Assembly: GCA_027627225.1 (NCBI GenBank)
Contig: CM051034.1
Span: 11,549,761 to 11,613,760 of the forward strand
Source: Congeria kusceri
Lineage: Eukaryota; Mollusca; Bivalvia; Myida; Dreissenidae
DNA length: 64,000 nt
Reading direction: 5' to 3'
The position numbers and the translations under genes are program-made. The notes under the pieces were generated by a model that was not told the origin of the DNA, made no database searches, and saw nothing but the letters and a program-made list of their open reading frames with translations. Below are positions 13,139 to 26,840 of the stretch, one piece after another (the first letter of the stretch is position 1; the number at the start of each line of letters is the position of its first letter).

Positions 13139-13779
13139 TCATACCTTTTGCAAATATGTTTGTACTACTTGTCCTTTCGGGAGTCTTTTGTAAACTACGG
13201 AACTCCGGAATACTTTATATGATATTTTAGGTTAAATGCGAATTCGGAGACTATATGCCATTTTTGTACATAGTTTACAAATCTGTGAAATGTACTGTTT
13301 GTTGACGTTGTGAATTACCTGGACACACAATATTAACTATTTAATTCGAATAGCGTAAGAATTGTATTTTAACTTGCTGACATATATTAATCTTCCGTTA
13401 TACATATACGTATTCTATACTTTTATATACAATAAAATTTAAACCTGTTTTAATTTGAGGAATCCCATTTACCACATAACCCAAATAGTCTGACAGAACC
13501 TGCAGTGGACCGTGCAATAACTTATATACAAAATGTTTTTGGTTTTTCTTGTTGTCAGTACCATACTATAACAGAATCTTGATGATGACACCTTGCGATC
13601 CTTAAGCAACTCTCCCTATTCAAGATGGCGTCCAATATGGCCGCCAAAAGTCATGTTTGGTCTAAAATTGGTTATATAATTGATTTGGTCAATGATTTTC
13701 TTCTTGAAAACGATTACTAGTATTAGTTATAACTGTCAATCAATCCAAATTAAACACATATTATCACTTTTAGAACTTC

Positions 13780-14925
13780 AGAACACCATTTCCCCGTTTC
13801 ACGAGTAAAATTGCAAAAATCCAAAAATGGCCTCGATTTGGGTACAGAGTTATTTTACCTTGTTTGTGAGAAAAAAGGATATGTAGGAGAATTCATTTGT
13901 TTATTCTATTTTTGTTCAAACTTGCACTGTTTGTGTATGACCATTTGGTCGCCATCAATGTCCAAATTGGGCCAGATCGGACCAGAAAGACCATAGTTTT
14001 TGACCTTGTTTGTGATAACAAATCCATAATTTGTTAACAAATTGTCGTTCAGTTTCCATAGAATTATGTGTTTATTCCTTATTGACTTCATTTGCACAGT
14101 TTGTGTATGATCATAAACTCTCATCTGGGTGCAATAATGAGCAAGATAGAACCAGGAACACTAGAGTTGTTTTCTATTTTGTATGAAAAAATTAGCAAAA
14201 ATGGACATTGTGTAACACAGAAACTTCATTTTTTATTTTATCTTGAGTCAACTTCTACAGCTTGTGTATGGCCATAGAGTGGCTATTGAAACATAGTTAT
14301 TAGTCATTTTTCACGAAAACGATTATTTGTTATAATTGGCTCAATATAGAAACACATCAATCCAAAGAACACACTTTATATCTTTTTTTCATAAATATAG
14401 GTACGCCGAAAATTTTCTCAAAAATAATACATTTGAATGAAAAATTCATTATGTTATTTCTTTCAAACAATTTTGGAAATTTAAATATATGTATTTCACA
14501 TATTTGGGTTTTAGCTCCTCTGAGTACTTCGTACACTTTGGTATAGGTGGGGGGGGGGGGGGGGGACTGTTTGTGAGAAAACATAAAAAAGAACAATGTA
14601 GGAGATTTCATTTTTTGTTAGTTCAACTGCTCGGTGAACTATTGGTATAGGGGGACTGTCCTGCGTCGTCCGTAACGCGTCTGGGCGTGGAAGCAATAGA
14701 GACTTCACTTTTCATTCAATCTTTACAAAACATGCACAGTTTGTGTATGACCATAAAAACTTGTTCGATAATGGACCAGATCGGAACCTGAACACTGGAG
14801 TTATTTCCCCCTTTTCATTAGAAAAACTGCAAGATGGACTTTGTGCAACATACAGATTTCCATTTTCAACTGAATTTGACCAAACTAGCACAGGTGTGTA
14901 TGAACAGAGGATATCTAATACTAGT
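13780..14925. repeat. Degenerate tandem array, about 170-200 bp unit (copy B)
   Basis: Counterpart of the copy A array. The G homopolymer at 14548-14565 is expanded relative to copy A. Confidence 0.7.
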
Positions 14926-15938
14926 ATTCCATATCGACGATAAACGTAACACTGACAGGTGCCTTTATTGCTGTCACTTGCGACTATTGTAATTATTGTG
15001 TAAAAGTAAAAAACAAAACAAGTTTGAACGTTGTTGCCTACAGTTTCGACCCATAAACGCACATGTATTACATTATCGATTGCCAGGTGTGTAACAGAAA
15101 TAGGCCAGACATACATCTTTATAGCGCCTGTTGGTTGCCAGGTTAACAACAGAAGGCAGGACAGGTATCTGTATTGCACATGCAGATTACTTCCGGAATA
15201 AAGTAGAATGAACGCCGTTGTGAAGAAATTGTTGCACACCTATTCGCACACATATTCACAACATTGTTTATATTCCCGCAATACGTGTTAAAATCAATAT
15301 AATATAGCCCATTATCAAACAAAATTAATAATTACATATACATTCAGTGAACATATTATAGAGAAATACGTAAAATCAATCATATTAAACTTGTTTTTCA
15401 CGTCTCAACAGTAATATCTTAATTTGCAATTTTGTTGCCCGCTTGCGGCGCTGTTTTATAAAAGAAGGTCTATAGTCTTGATAGAGACTACATTTTTTAC
15501 TTGGGATGACAACAAATTGTATTTCAATAACCGGTTAATTGGTTTTGGTATTGGAGCTGTTAACGGGTGAGCTAAATATCATTTATAAGACACAACAAGA
15601 GTGCCATTGTCACAAAGATACGCCCGTCAAAGAAGCTTTTTGGGGTAAAGATTCAATAATTAAGGAGAAACATTTCAAAAACTAATGAAGTAGAGTCATG
15701 GTATTTGGGCATTTAATTCATTACCATAGCTTCTCTCTGTGTGGTGACTTGAGGTATCAAAACTATCCCATGTATATTGTTACATCTATATCAAGACAAC
15801 AAAATAATCAAGGTGGGTAATTAAAACTTTGGTAATTATGAGTTATAGTTCTTGTATGCTTCACTTACCCATCTAATGATGGCGAACTTATTGAAAATCC
15901 CTGTATTCCTAGCAATATCATGCTCTGTACAATTATTT
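14926..15938. other. Non-coding stretch of unit copy B
   Basis: Counterpart of 2931-3945; no supported gene. Confidence 0.45.
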
Positions 15939-16703
15939 GACATTTGACCTTGAATTGTGACCTTGAACTTGGACCAAGGACATGCCGCAACATGCTATTT
16001 GAAAATCCATCCATGCTGGACAAAGGTATGCTCCGGGCAAAGTGCTCAGTATTGATTTCATATATTTGACCTTTGACCTTGAATTAGGACCTTGAACTTG
16101 CATCTAGGGACCTGGTTCTTGGGCGCGACACTCCGACTCACGATGCTTGTCACTTCTGCCAAGTTATTTGAAAATTCATCCATGCTGGACAAAGCTATGT
16201 TCCGGACAAAGTGTTAAGGATTGATTTCTTATATTTGATCTCTGACCTTGAATTTGACCTTGGACCAAGGAACCTGGTTAATGCGCGCGACACTCCATCT
16301 CACCATGTCATGGGCATGCTTGTCACTTCTGCAAAAATATTTGAAAATCCGTCCATGCTGGACAAAGATATGCTCCTTACAAAGTGTTATGGATTGATTC
16401 CTTATAGTTGACCTTGAATTGTGACATTGACCTTGAACCTAATGATCTGGTTCTTTTGCGCGACACTGTCTCACCAAGTTATTTGAAAATTCATCCATGT
16501 CAGACAAAGAAATGCTCCCAATAAAGTGTTCATGATTGATTTCTTATATTTGACATTTGACCTTGAATTGTGAACATGACCTTGGACCAGGGGACCTGAT
16601 TTATGAACGCGACACTCCGACTCATCATGCTTGTCACTTCTGCAAAGTTATTCGAAAATCCATCCATGTTGGACAAAGATATGCTCCGGACAAGCTTTTC
16701 CCG
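15939..16703 (+). repeat. GACCTTGAA-type tandem array (copy B)
   Basis: Counterpart of the copy A array at a constant offset of 11993, with the same five units and only scattered substitutions. Confidence 0.85.
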
Positions 16704-17682
16704 ACGCACACCCGCCCAGAATTTGCATGTTCATCTATTTAGCGGCCATCTTGTCCCTCATCTTGTTTCTACGGAAATGCTCAATGATTACAGGTTGTCA
16801 TCTCGCGGATTCGTGGATGACAATGTCTTAGCTACATAAAATGCAAACACATTGTGTAAATAAGCTATTGCACGCTTATTGGGAAATATGCTGTTTATCT
16901 GCTGGACTAAAACTCCCCGCAGTTGTTACGTCCCCATTGGTACTTCTGTAGTTACCACTGCCACCACGAATTAAAAACTTACAGATGTGAACGTTTTTAG
17001 GGGAGACCACTGTCAGGATGTTAAAGATTTATTTTTAGAATATGTTGATTTTATAATTATTATTTTATAACAATCCCTCAGAAATGTTGCATTATCTGTC
17101 CAGATACAAATAAAAAACAAAAAAAGATAGAGAAAAAGTAATCATAACAACGCAAGGATTTTACGGTGTCCACGTACATTTCTTCTGATTGTCCACGATT
17201 TTACAAAGATGTTAGTCCAAGGATTTGAAGTAAATTGATTGGATTATGCAACCATGTGCTATTATTTTTCAATGAAATATTAACCCATAATTAGTCAACT
17301 CTATCGTGATTGCCAATTAGCAACTGGGGCCATATCTACAAAGCTGCTAAGAACAATCTTAACTTATGTTCTACTTAAGTCAAAATTTCAAATACCATTT
17401 AAAAGTCATTATATATATCTTAAATATGGTAAAATTCGAAGCATTTGTTGGTTCTTTACCAGAAGAAAACAGTTTGATACAAAATACACTTTAGATGAAA
17501 CAGCCACAGACTTAAGGAATTTTATGATTTTAGGAATTTTACTTAAGTTTTAATGAAGGAGCTTTGTGGATACGGACCCAGGTCAATTCCCTTTAAAGTT
17601 TGGTAATTCTATCGACTTTGGTGGTGATATGGACACAGGGATTTTATAAAGCATTCTTTATAATTGAGAGATGGAGCAACTT
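16704..17682. other. Non-coding stretch of unit copy B
   Basis: Counterpart of 4711-5689; no supported gene. Confidence 0.45.
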
Positions 17683-17802
17683 GCTGCCTTGTTGGAGGTC
17701 AGCACTCTTCTAGTGTTATCTTGGCTGCCTTGTTGGAGGTCAGCACTCTTCTAGTGTTATCTTGGCTGCCTTGTTGGAGGTCAGCACTCTTCTAGTGTTA
17801 TC
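17683..17802 (+). repeat. 41-bp VNTR, three repeats (copy B)
   Basis: Repeats start at 17683, 17724 and 17765, with identical unit sequence to copy A but one repeat fewer. Confidence 0.95.
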
Positions 17803-19825
17803 ATAGGGAAAGATCTAGAATCTAATCAGGAACAAGGGGGCTTCTAAAAATGTGCAGGGGGAAACCGGACCAGTTTTCTGGAATCCAAGCTTTTGGCAGT
17901 TTTATTCTTCTAATTAAGGCTTTTAAACATTGTCTAATGATTTGCCATTGAATATTTGCAAAACTAGATCGAAGTTTACATTAAATAAAACATTTATGTG
18001 TTGACCAGCCGACATGCATCTAGTGAAGTTATTTTGATCAATCTTCGCATTCTATCCTTGTAAAGATCATTATCTAAATTCATCATAAATTGATTGGCAT
18101 TCTTGGTATTCAGCGAACATTTCTCAAATGGTTGGTCTATAATTATGTGAGTTCTCTTCGCTTATATTATAGAAGCAATAAACATTCATTCATAACTTAA
18201 GTCCAACAGTTTGTTCAAGATTTCCATCAAGTAAGCACAGCCAAAGACACTTGGCAGTTTATTAACAGCCATCGGTATCACCTTTTTTCACATGTTCAAT
18301 CCCCATACATTTGGCAGAACACTGGACTTTTGATTCAAGGGTCCCAGGTTTAAACAGTACACTGCCAAAATACTTCAACTTAATCTTTTTTTTAACTAGC
18401 CGAAGGTTAATTTCCATATTTTAATTAAGAATTAATTTTCTAATCATCGTTGTTTATCGGCCAATAAACAACGATTTGAAGTTCTGATGCATAGGAGTTA
18501 GCCCTCTGGGTTTAATAGCCACGTATCAGAATGACTAGAGTTGTTTATTGGCCGATTAATAACGATTATGCGAAAATTATTTCGATTCTAACATGATTAA
18601 ACAAATATTTTTGCAATTGTAATTATAACTGTATTTTACTATGCTCCGCTCAGAATCTGCACTGATTTTTTGTGTGTGCGTTGTTTATTGGGTAGTTTAA
18701 CAACAATAATTGTGTTCTTTGTCTGTAGAAAAAATAGTTTGTATCATGTTTAAATACTCATTTGACCAATTGCTAACAACAGTATGTTAAACAATCCCTG
18801 TTCCTTGAATAAAATAGCATTATGTAACAGTTGCACAGGGATTCAACAGAGACGAAATTAATGTTAGGTTTATCAATGTCTTCAATGAAAACAGTGGCAT
18901 AAGAGTTAAACAACTAAGAGTACTGTTTTGTACAGTGTATTGTAGTATTTATGTTTTTTGCAAAATGTTTAAATATTATATGGTATGGTTAATATTATTT
19001 TACACACATGTATGCAGATATTTGCCGATGAATGTAGCTAGAAATAAAATCAAGGTTATTAACTGAAATAAATTGTATTAGTGTTCAAAAAAGGACTTCT
19101 TCGGTGATTCGATTATGTGCAAATCCGCTTCCCAAGGTGAGAATGAAATGTGTGTGTGTTTGCACTCAGGGGTCATATTAATAAAGCATCTTAAGTCATT
19201 TCTCAGATATTTTAACTAAAGTGAAAACATTCATTTTTTTTATTATTCTTTACTAAATAAACATATGCATATGTTGTTGATATTTCTAAAATTACACTGT
19301 ACTACTGATGCTATTTTAAAATGTAACTTAGTGCTTGAAAGAAACTGTATGGAATGATACGTTGAGGAAATTTCCAGATTTAAGGATAAATTTAATTTAA
19401 GATGCTTTGTGAATACCACCCCAGTGTCAAAACGGAGGAACTTTTGGTTAGAGCTGGATGACACTACATTCATCATGTATGAGAAAGTGTTTGGGGCATA
19501 TTCCTCAAAATATACCGTAAACTATTTTCACTTAAGTTCTGATTTTGGTTAGGTTATGTTTTTAAAACTACTTAAAACAAATAAAGCCATTTTCAGTTAA
19601 GTTGATCTAAATAGTAGTACATAATAAGTCAGTAAATAGTGAACACTAAGCAGAATTTCATGTAAATATGAATAAAATGCTTAAGACAAATTTAAGGCTA
19701 ACAATAAGATTGTACTTGATATGTTTCTGGAATATTATCCCTGGACCCGTATTCACAAAGCTCCTTAATGAAGGAAACTTAAATAAAGAACTGCATGGGA
19801 AGAAATGTTTTGCCTAAATATTAAA
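17803..19825. other. Non-coding stretch of unit copy B
   Basis: Counterpart of 5851-8050 without the 181-bp duplication. No supported gene. Confidence 0.45.
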
Positions 19826-21946
19826 CAAGAGGGCAACGATGGCCCGAGGTCGCACACCTGAGTTTAAAGCATCATAATGGCTTATAACAAGAGGGCCAAA
19901 TGGCACTAAACCACTTACCTGAGTATAAAGATCTAGGTCTTGCAGTTTCAGGAGATTTTTATAGTCTGTATAAAACATGTGACCCACAGGGAGTGGCCAC
20001 TTTCTACTCCAGGGGCATCATTTGAACAATCTTTGTACCAAATATAAAACAGATGGGCCTCGCTGTTTCATAGGAGAAGATTAATAATGTCATTTTGCTA
20101 TTGAAGTCTATATAAACAGTGTGACCCCCCGGGGCGTGGCCAGTTTTGGCCCCAGGGGCATCATTTGAACAATCTTTGTAGAGAACCACTAGAGGATGCC
20201 ACATACCAAATATGAAACCACTGGGCCTTGCGGTTTCAGAGAAGATTGTTGAAGTAATTTTGCTATTTAACGCTATTTAAGTCTTTATAAACAATGTGAC
20301 CCCCAGGGCGTGGCCAGTTTCGACCCCAGAGGTATCATTTGAACAATGTTTGAAGAGGACCCCTATACAATGTTACCAACCAAATACCAAACCTCTTGGC
20401 GTTGCGGTTTAAGAGTAGAAGATTTTCAAAGTCATTTAGCTATTAAAGTCTATATAAACCATGTGACCCCCGGGGCGTGGCCAGTTTTGACCCCAGGAGC
20501 ATCATTTGAACAATCTGTGTAGAGGACCACGATACAATATTACATACCAAATATGAAACCTCTGGGCCTTGGGGTTTCAGAGGACGCGATTTTTACAGTT
20601 ATTTTGCTATTCAAGTCTATATAATCCATGTGACCCCCGGGGCGTGGCCAGTTTTGACCCCAGGGGCATCATTTGAACAACATTTGTAGAGGACCACTAC
20701 AGGGTGTTACATACCAAATATTAAACCAATAGGTCTATATAATCCATGTGACCCTCGGGGCGTGGCCAGTTTTGATCCCAGGGGCATCATTTGAACAATC
20801 TTTGTAGAGGACCAGTATGCAATGTTACATACCAAATATGAAACCTCTGGGCCTTGTGGTTTCAGAGGAGAAGATTTTTAAAGTCATTTTGCTATTTAAG
20901 TCTATATAAACAATGTGACCCCCGGTGCGTTGCCAGTTTTGATCGCAGGGGGATCATTTAAACAATATTTGCAGAGGACCACTAGAGGATGCGACATACC
21001 AAATATGAATCCACTGGGACTTGCAGTTTCAGACAATAAGATTTTTGAAGTAATTTTGCTATTTAAGCCTATATAAACCATGTGACCCCCGGGGCGTGGC
21101 CAGTTTTGACCCCAGGGGCATCATTTGAACTATCTTTGTAGAGGACCCCTATACAATGTTACCAACCAAATACCAAACCTATGGGCTTTGCGGTTTCAGA
21201 GAAGAAGATTTTCAAAATCATTTAGCTATTTAAGTCTATATAAACAATGTGACCCCCGGGGCATGGCCAGTTTTGACCCCAGGGGCATCATTTGAACAAT
21301 CTTTGTAGAGGACCCCTATACAATGTTACCAATCAAATACCAAACCTCTGGGCCTTGCTTTTTCAGAAAAGATTTTCAAAGTCATTTAGCTATTGAAGTC
21401 TATATAAACAATATGACCCCGGGGCGTGGCCAGTATTGACCCCAGGGGCATCATTTGAACAATCTTTGTAAAGGACCATTATACAATGTTACATACCAAA
21501 TATGAAACCTCTGGGCCTTGCGGTTTCTGAGGAGAAGATTTTTAAATTCATTTTGCTATATAAGTCTATATAAACAATGTGAACCCCGTGGCGTGGCCAG
21601 TTATGACCCCAGGGGCATCATTTGAACAATCTTTGTTGAGGACCACTAGGATATGCCACATACCAAATATGAAAGCTCTCAGCCATGCAGTTTCAGAGAA
21701 GATTTTTAAAATTTTCACTTTTTAAATCTATTTTTAGCTCTGGTGACCTACACATGCAGCGGACCGAAACGATTTGAACAATTTTGAAAAAGGATCATTC
21801 CTGTGAAGTTTGGTGAAAATCTGCCCAGCAGTTTAGGAGGAGATGTTGTTTGACTGAAAATGTTGACGCACAACGGGCGACACACGACGGACGAAAGGTG
21901 ATCAGAAAAGCTCACCATGAGCACGTTGTGCTCAGGTGATCTAAAA
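19826..21946 (+). repeat. 165-bp satellite block with CTCACCTGAG-type ends (copy B)
   Basis: Counterpart of 8050-10186, again about 11 units. Unit boundaries differ slightly: the unit near 20700-20745 has lost its central part, and the left end reads CACACCTGAG. The right end CTCAGGTGAT is at 21931-21940. Confidence 0.85.
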
Positions 21947-22581
21947 ATAACATCAACAAAGAAAGACAACAACAGAAGCACAAGCAAAACACTGCGTGCA
22001 TTTAACGAAATTGCAGTTATTTATACTAAAGGCGAGAAAACACAAATCTGTGGCGTCTAAGAACTCTCTGTAACATGAAATAAACTAAGAACTAAAAACA
22101 AATCATTGATCACAAACTTACATAATATGTTTTCAAACTTATGATAAGCGAACCGGCTCACCTCTATGGTTTATAAAGCATGTCCTTTTACACTGAAATA
22201 TAAATGAGCAAGCATACTTTGAAAAACAACAACATCAAAAACAGCAACATGTTTTTGAACGACCCAATAGATGACTAATACACTAGTATTGTAGTGAACA
22301 ACGAAGAAATGTATGTGTTTATACAGACAGATTTTGTCTGGATTATAGGGTACCAATTCACAAATTATAATTACATTACCGCATGCGATGTTGTTCTTTA
22401 CGAATTAGTTTCTAATGTTTGATGTAAACTCACACATAAAAGAAATGCACAGAGGACTAGAGAACTCATTTGTTTCCACAGGAGCAGCTTTTGAGCATGT
22501 AATCCGTTGGTACGTCCGTGTGCATTTCGCTAAAACTACAACTTGTAGTAAAATAACACGAGCACGGACTAAAAGCACAAT
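21947..22581. other. Non-coding stretch before LRAT relic L3
   Basis: Counterpart of 10187-10790 with a short private insertion near 22230-22255. No supported gene. Confidence 0.4.
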
Positions 22582-23941
22582 TTAAATAGCAAATAATCGA
22601 TATCGCAATTTAATATCCGAAGACGAAATAAACCACAAGGGCTTCTGTAAATGTTGTAATGATAACATATAGAATAAATAATTATATTGGCAAAATCTCG
22701 AATAGTAGAATCCACACGTGTTCAAGAAATATGTCGGCAAGTTCCATAATGAAAATGCAAACACATTTGGATACAAACACGATCATTGAGCAATATTTGC
22801 AATCGGTACAATACAATATTGTCCTTTGCGATCTGTGTAAGAAAATAAAACACATGCAAATAACACGAAGAGAGTCGCATATATTGCTAAGGCAATCCAG
22901 TCGCAATAAGTTTCAAAATACGGTATGTGCTTTATAGAAGAACAGCTGTTGAAATGAAATATATTCTTTTGATCTTGTTTTTTATATGTGACGTAAATAT
23001 AAACGTTCACGGAATAGACAGCAGTCATAAGAATGTTCGCGATGATTTGAACAATTATCCAAAACACAGAATTGACTGTAGACATGTGCTTTCTGATAAA
23101 CGGTCATCCTCTTCAAAGCGATTGTTACCATTCACACACGCGGCTGCAAAATGCTCACAGTTTTGCACAAGAAAGTTGTGTCCATGCTTATGTCGTAGAT
23201 TTTCCAAAGCCTTCTTATTCAATTCTATACGCTCAGGTACTTTTTGTTCGGTGATTTCCACACTATCATTTCCATCCTCACTCGCTCCTGCTAAAGTTAC
23301 ATTCCGTTGTCCTGATTGTGCTTGTCTGTTTCTCGTTGCAGGATGCTGCCTCAAATTGTTGACACTTAACGTATAAGCATCAAAATATCTTTTAGCTCTT
23401 CTGTCGGTTTCCTCTTTGTCATACTTCCGTTTTCGATAATCAATGCGCCTTACCTTTGATAAGTTTACCTCATTCCCGTTCTCCAACCGCGGGTTTTTTA
23501 AGATATGGCTTCGTATTATCAAATAGACTCCCAAATGATCTGGCTTTCTTTTGTTTTTAGGTTTTTCCATACTTCTAGTAACGGACACAGGACCACTGGA
23601 ATTATGTTTCCTGTTCCAGCTCTGAACCAGGAATGTCTATCTGGCCTGTTTGAAGAGCATTAATTCGTGAAGTAGAATCTCTTTGCTCTCTTGGTTCGTT
23701 TCCCAGGTAACGTTCATCTTTACATTTCTCCGAAACGTCTATCACTCTTGTTATACCTCTGCCGTTTCCGACGTCTTGGAATGATTCGACAATAGCGTGG
23801 TGGTTGAAAAACATGGTCCCCGCGTTCCAGGAAAGGCTTCGTCTTGTCTCTCTTGCCATAATACACATATTTCCGACAAATCATGCACCTTGGTTGATCA
23901 TCCTGTACATCCATTAATCTAGCGAATATGCAATGCAACAA
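22582..23941 (-). pseudogene. LRAT-domain membrane protein relic L3
   Basis: Same organisation as L2. Readable parts: 23941-23720 (CMICRK, FLERGDHV), 23868-23602 (NHHAIVESFQDVGNG, VIDVSEKCKDERYLGNEP), 23588-23055 (KPDHLGVYLIIRSHI, VRRIDYRKRKYDKEE, FLVQNCEHFAAACVNG) and 23085-22682 (hydrophobic C-terminus). The GDHV-to-NHHAIV and ELEQET-to-SVTRS frame breaks are shared with L2, so they predate the duplication. A one-base deletion near 22808 (GGTACAATAC against GGTACAGATAC in L2) adds a private break before the last hydrophobic segment. Between GDHV and HH there are 7 nt where diverged relic L5 has 30 nt, so a 23-nt deletion explains the first break. Confidence 0.62.
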
Positions 23942-24534
23942 GCATAGTCACATCCACAAATGGTATTGCTGTGCACCTGAATTATTTTCATATACTTTTC
24001 TTGATTTAAAAAGTTCCATAATCGACATTCCAAACCAACCACCTTGTCCTTCTATTGTTAGAACTTGGGGAAACATAAGCTGCATTTTCGGTAAATGTTT
24101 TGTGGGAGATAACCCCCCACCCCCACCCCCCCAGTGTTTAGATTCCGATTGCAAATGCAAATCCTTCGTTAGAAAAAGTAGAATTCCGCATGTTTTTTTT
24201 AACATTGTTGTAAAATGTCTCTACATTCGCTTATTACACTATTGATTGCAAGCAGTTTAATACGCGATGTATTCGTTATTTAAGTCACTTGAAACGAAAC
24301 TGAAAATCCATCAGATGACTCAAGATCTTCCAGGTTTGACACACACACGTGAATGGAAATCCTAAACGAACTACCGGGTTAAAATAGTTAAGGTTGTTAA
24401 ATCTTCCTCATTCATGTAGTTGTCCTTGTTTACTGTGTTCCACCATTTGGCAGTATGTCGACAATAAACTAAAAAGTTTACAAAGAATATTTTGCATATA
24501 GATGCACAATAAAAACAAAATACATGTAGCTTAA
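23791..24534. other. Non-coding spacer of unit copy C
   Basis: The first 150 bases belong to relic L3; the rest is unit sequence up to the 24535 breakpoint. The C tract is interrupted by A residues at 24113-24132, unlike A and B. Confidence 0.4.
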
Positions 24535-24979
24535 GCTATTTATTAGCCTTAAAAGTGTAAGATTTATAATATAGAACGTGACTTTATATGCATACAAGAT
24601 GTTGCTTTTCCCTGTGATACTGCTTTATATAAATGGCAAATCATGTAACATGTCTTAAAGGATCACGGGTAAGCTTTAAAAAATATTCTTCATTTTATGT
24701 AAGATGCGAGAAAATGGCAGTTTAAATACGACACTTTACACATCGCATATGGACGAAATTTATTAAGTAAAAATACTTAACTCAGCGTTAGAAGCGATAA
24801 AATATAAAGTCAACAAATGACGGTAAATTTTGGCTTATCGTGCACCAACGAAACTGTACATAGCGTTTTTCTTGCATTACCTGTACGTGTGTATTTTGAC
24901 GTGTTCGTCAACAGGACTCAATGTCCTTCATTTAAAAATACATTACCCTTCAAATTCATCACAAAATTACGAAATCAGA

Positions 24980-25840
24980 GTGTAATAATAATCAAATGTA
25001 ATTAAAACCATTATCATTGAGTATGTATAGTCAAAATTATACAAAAACATCTTAGATACATTAAAATATTTTGTAATAATCATTATTTGTAATGATAAAA
25101 CCAGTGTGTTTTAGTATATACACTCGATCACACTTCTAACGCAACACTTACAATTCTCGACCATTTAACACGGAATTTAGTAAAAATTTGGAATATAAAA
25201 TATCAATGATTCTAAAATGCCGCCTAGATTTGGTATATTCTAATATATTTACTTTAAGATTAAAATACATTCAAATAATCAAAAGCACTGTAAATCACAA
25301 ATATAAGTCGATTTGTTTCGTTACAGATGATGACACTCTAGCGGCAACCGACATAAAGAAACGCCGTTTAAATGACCTTCATTTAATAAATACACTTCCT
25401 TCAAATACATCACCCAATTACGAACGGAGAGTGTAATAATAATCAAATGTAATTAAAACCATTTCATTTAAGTAATTATATAATGAAGTAAAAACATTGT
25501 ATATTTTAGATACAGTAAAAACAATGTATAATAATTATGATTGGTAATAATTAAACTATTATGAATAAGTCTGTATGGTCAGAATTATACAAAAACATAT
25601 CTTTATAGTAAAACAATTCATAATAATCACGATTTGTAATAACAAAACCGTTAAGGTTGAGTGAATATAGTCAAACTTATACAATAACATATAAAGACAT
25701 ATTTTACATACTGTAAAAACAATCTGTAATAATCATGCTTTGTAATAATTATACATTCATGGTTAAGTACTCGTATAATCTTAATTACACAAAGATTAAA
25801 CTTAGGTACATTAAGCAATTTGTAATAATAATATGCAAAG
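24980..25840. repeat. AT-rich degenerate tandem array
   Basis: Repeats built from TGTAATAATCAT, TAATTAAAACCATT, GTCAAAATTATACAAAAACAT and ATACATTAAAA recur with a spacing of about 90-110 bp. A larger direct repeat (AAATTACGAA...GAGTGTAATAATAATC) occurs at about 24965 and 25418. Confidence 0.7.
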
Positions 25841-26339
25841 GTGTTACCAAATTTTTAAAAAGGTCGCTATTTAGGTCACCTGAGCACAGTAATCTGTGAG
25901 TTATCAGTATAGGGGGACTGTCCTGCCTCGTCCGTTGTCTGCATGTCGCCAACAATTTGCCCGTTATCGCGATACATACTTCCTTTTGTATTAAATCTTG
26001 ACCTAACTCGCACAGTTTGTGTATGACCATACAATATCGACTGGTATATTGGCCACATCGGACAGGGAACCCTTATTTATTGCTCATTTTTCATCTATAA
26101 ATACACAAAATGACTTTTTTTCCCAACAAAGAGACTTCATTTGCATCCAATTTACAGCCGCTTTCTGTAAAAAAAAATGCACAGATAAATGTGTTTATAG
26201 AAATTCAAAAAAACTTCATGTTTCTCCATTATTGACTAAACGTCCACAATTTGTTTGTGACCATAAGACCAAAGCAGAAGCAGAAGCCAGGTTGAGCCAC
26301 AAACTCCCGCGTTATAGCCCCCTGAATGTGTCGAGAGCC

Positions 26340-26780
26340 ACATAGGTACTTAGGCAATCCAGTCGCAGTAAGTGTCCAAATACGGTATGTGTTTTGTTGA
26401 AGAACACCTCTGGAAATTAAATAACGTTCGTATAATTTTGCTTCTCAAAAGTGGCGTAAATATAAACGTTCAATACATACACGGCAGTTATAATAATAAT
26501 TTCGACTATGTGAACAATTATACAAAACACACGGACTTACTGTCGACATGTACTTTCTGACAAACTGTCCTCCTTTTCAAAGTGATCGTTACCATTCACA
26601 CACGCGGCTGCAAACTGCTCACAGTTCTGCACAAGAACGTTGTATCTGTGCTTTTGTCGTAGGTTCCCCAACGCTTTCTTGTTCAAAACTTTTGTCTCGT
26701 GCATTTCTTGTTCTGTGAATTCCATACTATCGTTTCTAGCCTCATTCCGTTGTCCTGATTGTGCATGGCGATATAACATA
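26340..26780 (-). pseudogene. LRAT-domain relic L4, C-terminal fragment
   Basis: The minus strand reads NLRQKHRYNVLVQNC, EQFAAACVNG, then a serine- and acid-rich linker ending STCRQ and a stop. After the stop, in the same frame, a hydrophobic segment CIIVHIVEIIIITAVYVL is recognisable as the TM part of L2/L3. The His after the thiol motif (NCEHF) is Gln here (NCEQF). No N-terminal GDH/HHAIV half is present. It is more diverged from L2 and L3 than they are from each other. Confidence 0.6.
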
Positions 26781-26840
26781 CGTGTAGATGTTTCAGCTTT
26801 TTTACTTTATTATAAGTTTAAACGTGTATTGCTAAAATGA

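Larger units (their letters stand above)
11991..23790. repeat. Segmental tandem duplication, copy B
   Basis: Second copy of the unit, abutting copy A head-to-tail with no spacer. Sequence matches A almost base for base over most of its length; scattered substitutions and homopolymer length changes are visible, for example the C tract near 12328 and the G tract at 14548-14565. It keeps the whole array of features including the 165-bp satellite block. Confidence 0.93.
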
